From assembly GCA_964571275.1 (NCBI GenBank), contig CAZNCQ010000124.1, forward strand, positions 1 to 19,852: a stretch of DNA of 19,852 nt. Reading direction: 5' to 3'. Each line of letters starts with the position of its first letter. Within the stretch, counting starts at the first letter, position 1. Of the stretch, positions 13,715-19,852 are shown piece by piece. Source of the stretch: DASRQZ01 sp964571275 (GTDB lineage Bacteria > Myxococcota_A > Polyangia > Fen-1088). A program made the translations under genes and the position numbers. The notes under the pieces are model-generated. The model saw only the letters and a list, made by a program, of their open reading frames with translations, had not been told where the DNA came from and did not search any database.

Positions 13715-14398
13715 ATGTCGCGTCGATGCAGGCCCCCGAAGGTTGGTTCGCGCCTGGCGCCCGCGCCCCGCACCGGGGGCATGAGTGTGCTGATCGGGGC
13801 GCTGTTCTGGGCCGCGCTCGGGATGGCCTCCCGCCCCGCCGAAGCGGCCTGGGTCGTGCCGTTCCTGCAGCCGCCTCCTCCGGTGCGTCCCCCGGCGCCG
13901 CCGGATCAGTCGTGGAAGGATGACGTCGCGGAGAAGCCGGGAGCGCACGCCAAGGGCAAGATCGCGGTGTTCGCGTTCAAGGGCGACGACGTCTACGAGC
14001 CAGTCCGCGAGGCCGTCGTCAAGCTGCTGCGGTCGAAGGGCCTCGACGTCACCGCCACGCTGCGGCCGGTCGACAGCGCCGCCCAGTTCCGCGAGATGTC
14101 CTATACGCTGAACCTGGGCGCGTTCGTCGAGGGCGAGATCATCGGCGAGGGCGCGCACCAGACGGCGGTCATTCACCTGCGCAGCGGCATGAGCGGCAAG
14201 CGCATCGCCAGCCTGAAGATGTCGGGACCCACGCCCCAGATCGTCAGCACGGTGACCCACAAGGTGTGGCCTTCGTTTGGCGGCGCGATGATTCGCTCCT
14301 GTTCCAGCGCGGCGCGCCCGCGCGCCCGTGAGCGCGAGCCCCTGCGCATCGAGGCCGGGTCCGCCACGGACGACACGGTCGCCGCCGGCCGCACCTGA
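13715..14398 (+). CDS. Exported protein with a TolB/CsgG-N-like alpha/beta domain (tentative)
   Basis: The protein has 227 residues from the ATG at 13715; a Met at 13781 would give a shorter signal peptide. A basic N-terminal region (MSRRCRPPKVGSR) leads into a hydrophobic segment (MSVLIGALFWAALGMAS) with cleavage near AEAA. A Pro-rich stretch follows. Residues of about 82-190 read as an alpha/beta domain: GKIAVFAFKGDD, then a helix YEPVREAVVKLLRSKGLDV, then LGAFVEGEIIGEG and AVIHLRSGMSGKRI. That order (strand, helix, then a LGxxAFVxGxV strand) recalls the N-terminal domain of CsgG/TolB-like envelope proteins, but the match is weak and I do not claim function. The last 40 residues are low complexity and basic. 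Confidence 0.65.
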   Translation: MSRRCRPPKVGSRLAPAPRTGGMSVLIGALFWAALGMASRPAEAAWVVPFLQPPPPVRPPAPPDQSWKDDVAEKPGAHAKGKIAVFAFKGDDVYEPVREAVVKLLRSKGLDVTATLRPVDSAAQFREMSYTLNLGAFVEGEIIGEGAHQTAVIHLRSGMSGKRIASLKMSGPTPQIVSTVTHKVWPSFGGAMIRSCSSAARPRAREREPLRIEAGSATDDTVAAGRT

Positions 14399-14410
14399 CG
14401 ACACCTACCT

Positions 14411-14431
14411 CGGAACCCTCGGAGGGTTCCG
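14411..14431. terminator. Near-perfect bidirectional hairpin between convergent genes
   Basis: CGGAACCCT (14411-14419) and AGGGTTCCG (14423-14431) form a 9-bp perfect stem with a 3-nt loop, centred in the 43-nt gap between the stops at 14398 (+) and 14442 (-). Its symmetry and place fit a shared terminator. Neither side has a long U-tract. Confidence 0.75.
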
Positions 14432-14441
14432 AACCTCCCGC

Positions 14442-15095
14442 TCACTTCTTGCAGGTGTCTTCGGCCATCAGCTGGAAGACCTTGCTACCGGAATCGATCT
14501 CGACCCGGTGAAGGAGCTCCTTCGCGCCCTTCTTGGTCATGGTCTCGTGGACCCGGACCTTGATGCCCAGCATGTAGCCCTGCTCGGCGAAGGTGACCGA
14601 CTCGCCTGAGAGGGGGCCGGCGCCCATCATCGCGGCGCCCAGGCTGTCGTAGCTGACGAACGTCGCCTGCTTGCCGCTCGGATCGTAGGCGACCTGGAAC
14701 ACGCCGCTCATGGCGGGCAGAACCTCGGTCTTCGCGAGGCTGAACTCGCCGTGCCAGGAGAGTCCGCCGAACTCTTTTCGGATCTTGAGCGTGCCCTTGC
14801 CCTTGGCCTCCGGCGATCCGGGACCGGTCGAGCCGGCGGCGAACTCGGTCTCGCACTTCCAGCTGCCCTCGAAGCCTTTCATGAACGCCTCGAGCTCCTT
14901 CGACGGCGTCGGCAGCGACGGAACCGCCGGCGCGGCCGCGGCCTTCGACGCGCCCGGGCCCACCGCGGGTTTCGTCATCGGGGCACCGGCGTGCGCGGCT
15001 GGCTTGGCGATCGGCGTGTCGGCCGCGGCCAGCGGACCCGACGCAAAAGTGGCGAGCGCGAACAGCGAGAACGAAACGGCGCCGGTCTTGAACAT
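14442..15095 (-). CDS. Exported DUF1579-like (lipocalin-type fold) protein
   Basis: The protein has 217 residues. The ATG at 15095 follows AAGGAG at ideal spacing, which sets the start although the frame is open further upstream. The signal peptide is MFKTGAVSFSLFALATFAS with cleavage near LAAA. An Ala/Pro linker covers about 25-65. The rest is a beta-rich domain starting EAFMKGFEGSWKCETEF, with a strand order GTLKIRKEFGGLSWHGEFSL, GVFQVAYDPSGKQATFVSYD and VTFAEQGYMLGIKVRVHETM. The G-x-W start followed by antiparallel strands suggests a small lipocalin-like barrel of the DUF1579 kind, whose role is unknown. It converges with the 13715 gene and diverges from the 15291 gene across 195 nt that must hold both promoters. 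Confidence 0.7.
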   Translation of the reverse strand: MFKTGAVSFSLFALATFASGPLAAADTPIAKPAAHAGAPMTKPAVGPGASKAAAAPAVPSLPTPSKELEAFMKGFEGSWKCETEFAAGSTGPGSPEAKGKGTLKIRKEFGGLSWHGEFSLAKTEVLPAMSGVFQVAYDPSGKQATFVSYDSLGAAMMGAGPLSGESVTFAEQGYMLGIKVRVHETMTKKGAKELLHRVEIDSGSKVFQLMAEDTCKK

Positions 15096-15290
15096 CGATG
15101 CTCCTTCTTCTCTCCGACGACGGAGGGCGAACGCAACGTATGACGATTCCGCAGCGCAAACAACGCGCACGCGATCGCCGTCGCGACGCATTGCCCGCGC
15201 CCTGGCGATGCCAGAAAGCGCGCCTCGCGTGTCTCGAGGTGAGCGGGGCGTACGACCCGCACTGAACGTCAGCCGCGAAAGGAAACCATC

Positions 15291-17987
15291 ATGACTCTCA
15301 TCAGCGCAAACCACACGACAGGTCCGTACGCCAAACCAAGAAACCGATGGGCGCTTCTAGCGCTGCTGCCGTCGCTGGCCTTCGCCTTCGCCGGTTGCGG
15401 CCTCGACGGAAACAGCGACGAGGCATCCGGCGAATCCGAGGCCGCTCTCAGCGGCGGCGACATCCTGGGCTTCGAATCGACCTCGGGATGGACGGTGAGC
15501 TCGGGTTCGGTGTCGAGCTCGTCGACGCGAACGCAGGGCAGCCATGCGCTGGCAGTCGCCGCGCCCAACGATCCGACGTTGACCAGCGCGGCGTCCAGCT
15601 CGACGACGGCGCAGCTGGCGGCGCTGACCGATACCGGCTCCAGCATCGCGCTCGACATGCTGATGCCGACGGCGCAACCCAATCCCGGCAACCCGGGAAT
15701 GCTGCAGCTCCTCGTCACGGCGACAAAGGAAAAAGTCAGCAACGTGTCGCTCGGCAAGATCAACCTGGCGGGACAGCCGCTGGGCGCGTTCCAGACGTAC
15801 AAGTTCGCGGTTCCCGATTCGGTGCGCACGCCGCTCAAGGGCAAATCGTTCAGCGATCTGACCTTCAAGATCGTGCTCACGAACTCGCCGGGCACCACGG
15901 GGACCTACGTCTTCGACAACCTGCGCGCGGTCTCGCCCAACACGCAGAAGGTCGGCCCCGGCAAGTCGATCGACATGGTCGCGTCGCTGGGTGGGCTCAA
16001 CAACGGACCGGGCACCGCCGACTTCACGGCCGGCACGATCCAGATCCCCGCCAGCCTGCACATCACGAACGGCGTGGGAAGCTCGGGGGGCGCGACGCTG
16101 GCGCTGGGCTTTGGCACGACCGTCAACACCACTTGCAGCTACGTGGTCGCGGTGGACGCGAAGTCGTTCGTGTTCTCGAAGTGCACGAGCGGCAACGTCG
16201 CCGGCGATCTGGTCGCGGCCAGCCATGCGCAGCTGGCGATCCTGGCGCCGGCCATGCTGGCGACGAGCGTGAGGGCGCAGCTCGCCTACAACGTGCTGGG
16301 CGATCAGGTGGGCACCAAGCTCGTGCCCGCCGTGCCGACGTTCTGGGGCGACACGGCGGCCGAGATCGACGCCATCGGCACGGCGTTCGTGCAGGCTCAG
16401 CACAACGCCCCGCCGCCCGAGACGCGCGTGCTGAACCTGCCCGTCCCCGAGTACGCCAAGCGGCACGCCACCGGCGCGCCCGATGGCGGCGCCACGCCGG
16501 TCGGCGTCGCCCCGAATGACCCGCCGTTCCTGTGCGCCGGCGGTAAGCGCTGCGAGGGGCACATGAACGCAAATGGCGATTTCGACGCGTTCTGGACGCT
16601 CGATGGCGGGTTGACGATCGGCTCGTCCAACAACGACTTCAACACGCAGTTCACCATGACCTTCGGCACGCATGTCGTGCTCTTCGGCAGCAGCCCCATC
16701 GACGTCACGACCCTGACCACGACCGCCAACACCGACACGGGAACGGTCACCCAGGCGGGCTTCGTCAATCCGTCGGCCAACGCCGAGATGATCATCAAGC
16801 TCTTCGGCATCGTCGTCGAGGACAAGAAGGTGAACGGTGAGGTGCCATTCGGGCCCTTCAACCTCGTCGAGCCGCCGCCGCCCTTCAACGCGCCTCCGGT
16901 GCGCCTGTTCGGCATCATCACGATCACCGCGGGCGTGAACGTCAACATGAACGTCGTCACCACCGGCAAGATAGCGTTCGCCGGCCCCAGCATCACGGTG
17001 ACGCCGACGGCGCAGATCGGCGCTCACGTGACGGGCGCCATCGACGTCGGCTTCGCGTCGGGCGGCGTCGACGTCAAGGTCGACTTGATCAAGGCGACGT
17101 TGCCCATCACCGCGTCGGCGCTGTGGTCGGTCAATACCGATCCGGCGGTCTGCAGCGCGAACATCACCTTCGACGTCAACGGCAAGCTGGCGTTGTCGAC
17201 GCTGGGTGGCGAGGTCGACCTGCAGGCCACCGTCGGCGTCTGCCCGTTCTGCTGGAAGGACAACTTCACGTTGTTCAGCTGGACCGGTGTCACGCTGGCG
17301 CAGGCGCAGATCTTCGACGTCAACGCCACGAACGAGCTGACGGCGCTGCCCACCGCCCTCTGCGTCCAGCCGGTCACCATCACCCTGCAGCAGCCCGTCA
17401 ACGGCGCCACGCTGACCGCGGGGCTGCCGGTGAGCGGCTCGGCGTTCGCGACGCGGCCCGCGCCGATGGGGCAGATCCTGCCGGTGCAGATCCCGTGCGC
17501 CGATCTGACCTGGACGTCGTCGGATCCGACGTTCGTGCCGCAGACCGGGTGCACGCCGTCCCTGACCTTCGGGACCACGGGCAACCAGACGCTGACCCTG
17601 ACGGCGGCCGACCAGTTCGGCGACAAGGCCGTCACCACCATCAACGTCACCGTGAACTCGCAGGTCGGGCCGCGGGTGTCGGTCGTGTCGCCGTTGCAGA
17701 ACCAGATCATCGTCGTCAACGGCACCGGGTCCGCGCAGGTCACGTTCCAGTTGAACGTCGCCCCGGGCAGCCTGACCGATCCGGTGCTGGTGCAGTTCTT
17801 CGACAGCGCCGGCAATGACATCGCCGACGTGCCGGTGGCGCCGACCGGGCAGGCCATCATCCCGGTCACCACGGTGGTGCCGGTCGCGCCGGGTGTGCCC
17901 TCGGTGCTGCAGATCGAGGTGACCGACACCGTCACGGGCCAGAACTTCATCGGCGGCATCCGACTGAACGTCGAGAACCTGACCTAG
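15291..17987 (+). CDS. Large beta-rich lipoprotein with N-terminal jelly roll and C-terminal Ig-like domains
   Basis: The protein has 898 residues. The ATG follows AAAGGAAA at good spacing. A long basic N-terminus leads to a hydrophobic core and the lipobox FAGC (Cys 36). Residues of about 55-215 look like a carbohydrate-binding-type beta-sandwich (ILGFESTSGWTVSSG at the start, TYVFDNLRAV at the end). The middle, about 225-690, is a long run of short alternating strands (for example FTMTFGTHVVLFG, IKLFGIVVEDKKVNG, ITITAGVNVNMNVVTTGKIAF, ANITFDVNGKLALST), with a CPFCWKD pair of Cys near 650. I do not recognise this part. The last two ~95-residue segments read as Ig/PKD-like domains (QTLTLTAADQFGDKAVTTIN; then VSVVSPLQNQIIVVNG). 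It is followed after 58 nt by the lipid-transfer-like lipoprotein gene, likely in the same transcript. Confidence 0.8.
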   Translation: MTLISANHTTGPYAKPRNRWALLALLPSLAFAFAGCGLDGNSDEASGESEAALSGGDILGFESTSGWTVSSGSVSSSSTRTQGSHALAVAAPNDPTLTSAASSSTTAQLAALTDTGSSIALDMLMPTAQPNPGNPGMLQLLVTATKEKVSNVSLGKINLAGQPLGAFQTYKFAVPDSVRTPLKGKSFSDLTFKIVLTNSPGTTGTYVFDNLRAVSPNTQKVGPGKSIDMVASLGGLNNGPGTADFTAGTIQIPASLHITNGVGSSGGATLALGFGTTVNTTCSYVVAVDAKSFVFSKCTSGNVAGDLVAASHAQLAILAPAMLATSVRAQLAYNVLGDQVGTKLVPAVPTFWGDTAAEIDAIGTAFVQAQHNAPPPETRVLNLPVPEYAKRHATGAPDGGATPVGVAPNDPPFLCAGGKRCEGHMNANGDFDAFWTLDGGLTIGSSNNDFNTQFTMTFGTHVVLFGSSPIDVTTLTTTANTDTGTVTQAGFVNPSANAEMIIKLFGIVVEDKKVNGEVPFGPFNLVEPPPPFNAPPVRLFGIITITAGVNVNMNVVTTGKIAFAGPSITVTPTAQIGAHVTGAIDVGFASGGVDVKVDLIKATLPITASALWSVNTDPAVCSANITFDVNGKLALSTLGGEVDLQATVGVCPFCWKDNFTLFSWTGVTLAQAQIFDVNATNELTALPTALCVQPVTITLQQPVNGATLTAGLPVSGSAFATRPAPMGQILPVQIPCADLTWTSSDPTFVPQTGCTPSLTFGTTGNQTLTLTAADQFGDKAVTTINVTVNSQVGPRVSVVSPLQNQIIVVNGTGSAQVTFQLNVAPGSLTDPVLVQFFDSAGNDIADVPVAPTGQAIIPVTTVVPVAPGVPSVLQIEVTDTVTGQNFIGGIRLNVENLT

Positions 17988-18045
17988 CCCGACCCTGAGC
18001 CCAAGCGCACCGCCGGTGACGAGAACGCAAACAAGGAGCATGAAC

Positions 18046-19852
18046 ATGACACGCAACAAGAGAATGGTTCTGGTCACCGGCGGGCTCGTCGGGCTCGCTC
18101 TGCTCGGCGCCTGCAGCGGCTGGCGCCACGTCCCCGCTCCCGCCGCCGCAGCCGTGGCGGGCACGGGACGCCTGAAAGAGCTCGTTGGCCGCCAGACGCA
18201 CGCGGCGCTGGCGATGGAGACCCGCATGCAAGCGGCGACGCCCGACGCCGCACCGGCCACGACGATCAAGTTGACGGGCGACTGGACCGTCACCGTCGTC
18301 GGCGCGCGCGCCGATGGCTACGACGCTGCCTGCGAGATCCGCGACCCGCGCGTCTCGGGCACTGGCTTCGGCGACGTCAGACCCGCCGACATCGAATCGT
18401 TGCAGGAGCGGCTCTCGCAGCGCATCTGGGTGACCTATCAGCCCGACGGCGCGGCGCTGCGCATGCATTTCCCGCGCGACATGCAGGACGACGCCCGCAA
18501 CCTGCTGGAGATGGTCGTCACCGAGACCCAGCTGGTCCAGCCCGAGCAGCCAGCGCCGCAGTGGACCGCCACCGAGCGCGACGGCGCGGGGGCCTACCTG
18601 GCGCTCTACAGCCGACGCGGGTCCGCGATCGCGAAGCGCAAGACCGCGTACGTCGCGGCCGATGGCGCGGTGGCCGCGCTGAACCTGGCCGTCCCGGACG
18701 CGCAGATCACCTTTCACCTCGCGGCGAACGGCGACCTCGTGAGCGCGCAGGGGCGGGAGGTCACGAGCATCGACACGCACATGGGCGCGCCCGCGCTGCG
18801 GGTCGAGGTCCGCGTTCAACTGAGTCAGATCCGCCTCGCGCGCGACACGGCCCTGGTCGGAAGCCTGGAAAGGTCGGCGGCCATGCTGGTGGAGCAACCG
18901 ATCGTGACTCAGCGGCTCAGCGACGAGGACGCCCGCGCTCGGGCCGACGACCGCCTCATCCAGGGCGCCAGCTTCGACGCCGTCGCGACCGCGGCTCGCA
19001 GCGGTCGCCTGGACGAGCCGGGTCGCGCCCGGCTCGAGGCGTTGGTGCGGCGGCGCCCGGCCGACATCGCATCGGCCGTCGCGCTCGCTCGTGAAGATGC
19101 GAGCGACGGCGAAATGGCGCGCGCCATGCTCACGGCCCTCGGCCGCGCCGGTACCCCGGCCACGCAGAGCGCGCTGTGCCGCCTGGCCGCCGATCGGCGC
19201 GCCCCCTTGGCGTTGCGTGGCGAAAGCCTGAAGGCGCTGGTGCTGCCGCAGCACCCGACGTCGGCGACCGCGACGGCATTGCTCGCCATCGCCGACGACA
19301 CCGCGGACCAGGCCGAGCTCCGGCGCACGGCGCTGTTCGTCCTCGGCGGCGTGGGTCGCAACGGCCAGAGCGCCGGCGACGGCGAGCTCGTGACCGCCGT
19401 CGGACACTGGCTGCTCGATCGGTACGCGAGCTGCCAGGGCGACCGCTGCTCCGACGTCATGATCGCGCTCGGCAACCTGGCCACGCTCGAGATCCTCCCG
19501 GCGGTCGAGCGCGCGCTCGCGGGTCCGGACGCGGGCCTGCGCGTGGACGCGGCGCGGGCGCTGCGGTCGATCGACGATCCCGCGGCCGATCGGTTGATCG
19601 TCGCGACGCTCGCGCATGACAGCGCGGGGCAGGTTCGCTCGGCGGCGATCTTCGCGGCGCGGTCGCGCCCGGTCACCCCGCTCGCCGACGCGCTCGCGCA
19701 CGCGGTCACCGCGGACCCGTCGGAGGCGGTCCGCGTCGACGCCGTGAATGCGCTGGCCGAGCACCTGGGCGAAGCCCGCTCCATCGACGAAGCCATGACG
19801 GCCGCGGCGCGCCAGGATCCGAAGCCGGCGGTGCGGCGGATCGCGCAGGCAG
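18046..19852 (+). CDS. Lipoprotein resembling the vitellogenin/apoB/MTP N-terminal lipid-transfer module (3' end outside window)
   Basis: The ATG at 18046 is preferred because AAGGAG (18033-18038) lies 7 nt upstream; another ATG at 18040 is too close. The frame is open to the window edge (602 residues seen). The lipobox is LGAC (Cys 23). Residues of about 70-275 are beta-rich, with features of the LLTP N-sheet domain: a strand-turn-strand (IWVTYQPDGAALRMHFP) then DARNLLEMVVTETQLVQP, then TERDGAGAYLALYS (from 176), where vitellogenins have an E-x-D-x-x-G-x-C/Y-x-x-x-Y step, then a K-x-K. Residues of about 290-602 are helical repeats with LTALGRAGTPATQSAL (near 364), PQHPTSATATALLAIAD, LRRTALFVLGGV and MIALGNLATLEILPAVERAL (near 472) followed by LRVDAARALRSI. 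These match, in the same order, conserved steps of the Vitellogenin_N helical domain. A plain HEAT-repeat lipoprotein is the alternative. Function would be lipid binding or transfer at the envelope. Confidence 0.7.
   Translation, partial: MTRNKRMVLVTGGLVGLALLGACSGWRHVPAPAAAAVAGTGRLKELVGRQTHAALAMETRMQAATPDAAPATTIKLTGDWTVTVVGARADGYDAACEIRDPRVSGTGFGDVRPADIESLQERLSQRIWVTYQPDGAALRMHFPRDMQDDARNLLEMVVTETQLVQPEQPAPQWTATERDGAGAYLALYSRRGSAIAKRKTAYVAADGAVAALNLAVPDAQITFHLAANGDLVSAQGREVTSIDTHMGAPALRVEVRVQLSQIRLARDTALVGSLERSAAMLVEQPIVTQRLSDEDARARADDRLIQGASFDAVATAARSGRLDEPGRARLEALVRRRPADIASAVALAREDASDGEMARAMLTALGRAGTPATQSALCRLAADRRAPLALRGESLKALVLPQHPTSATATALLAIADDTADQAELRRTALFVLGGVGRNGQSAGDGELVTAVGHWLLDRYASCQGDRCSDVMIALGNLATLEILPAVERALAGPDAGLRVDAARALRSIDDPAADRLIVATLAHDSAGQVRSAAIFAARSRPVTPLADALAHAVTADPSEAVRVDAVNALAEHLGEARSIDEAMTAAARQDPKPAVRRIAQA

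Noticed and set aside
15357..18293. 978-codon open frame on the minus strand
   Set aside because: It is an antisense shadow of the 898-residue lipoprotein gene; the product is a run of R, D, H, G and V with no signal peptide, domain or ribosome binding site.
17947..19764. 605-codon open frame on the minus strand opposite the lipid-transfer-like gene
   Set aside because: The plus frame has a ribosome binding site, a lipobox and coherent domain order; the minus frame is Arg/Gly/Ala-rich without recognisable features.

Overview
The window is GC-rich throughout (about 70-77% in most coding lines) and almost every gene encodes an exported, lipobox-bearing or membrane protein. Gly/Ser-rich lipoprotein linkers, the Cys-rich CGNG...DPGEQCDDG repeat, TPR proteins with Ala/Pro linkers and an ECF sigma factor with a TPR partner point to a myxobacterium-like member of the Myxococcota (former Deltaproteobacteria). 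This is inferred from protein style; no rRNA or other marker gene is present. No tRNA, rRNA, CRISPR, IS element or prophage gene was seen.

Layout. 1-698 (-): 3'-truncated lipoprotein with five CxxCH haem motifs. 1052-2551 (-): exported arylsulfotransferase-family protein with a strong hairpin behind it. 2834-3628 (-): Gly-rich lipoprotein with a discoidin (F5/8 type C) domain. 3840-5102 (+): MFS exporter. 5180-9547 (+): five tightly spaced genes with three start/stop overlaps: TPR membrane protein, Cys-rich/Gly-rich lipoprotein, exported two-part protein, ECF sigma factor, and a single-pass membrane protein with periplasmic TPR that probably acts as its anti-sigma. 9630-10223 (+): small lipoprotein with a triplicated Cys repeat, convergent with 10289-11308 (-), an exported protein with three YARHG modules. 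11393-13021 (+): unusual fusion of an M15 peptidase to a CapA-type metallophosphatase, preceded by a possible leader peptide over an exact 18-bp tandem duplication. 13135-13578 (+): DUF1232/YkvA protein that may be translated from a leaderless mRNA. 13715-14398 (+) and 14442-15095 (-): two exported proteins converging on a near-perfect hairpin. 15291-17987 (+): 898-residue lipoprotein. 18046 to the window end (+): a second lipoprotein.

The most interesting gene is this last one. It has a beta-rich N-terminal domain followed by an alpha-helical repeat region, and reads motif by motif like the N-terminal module of the animal large lipid transfer proteins (vitellogenin, apoB, microsomal triglyceride transfer protein). 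It sits 58 nt behind the 898-residue beta-rich lipoprotein, and the two may form a lipid-handling pair in the cell envelope. Family assignments come from reading motifs by eye; no database search was run.
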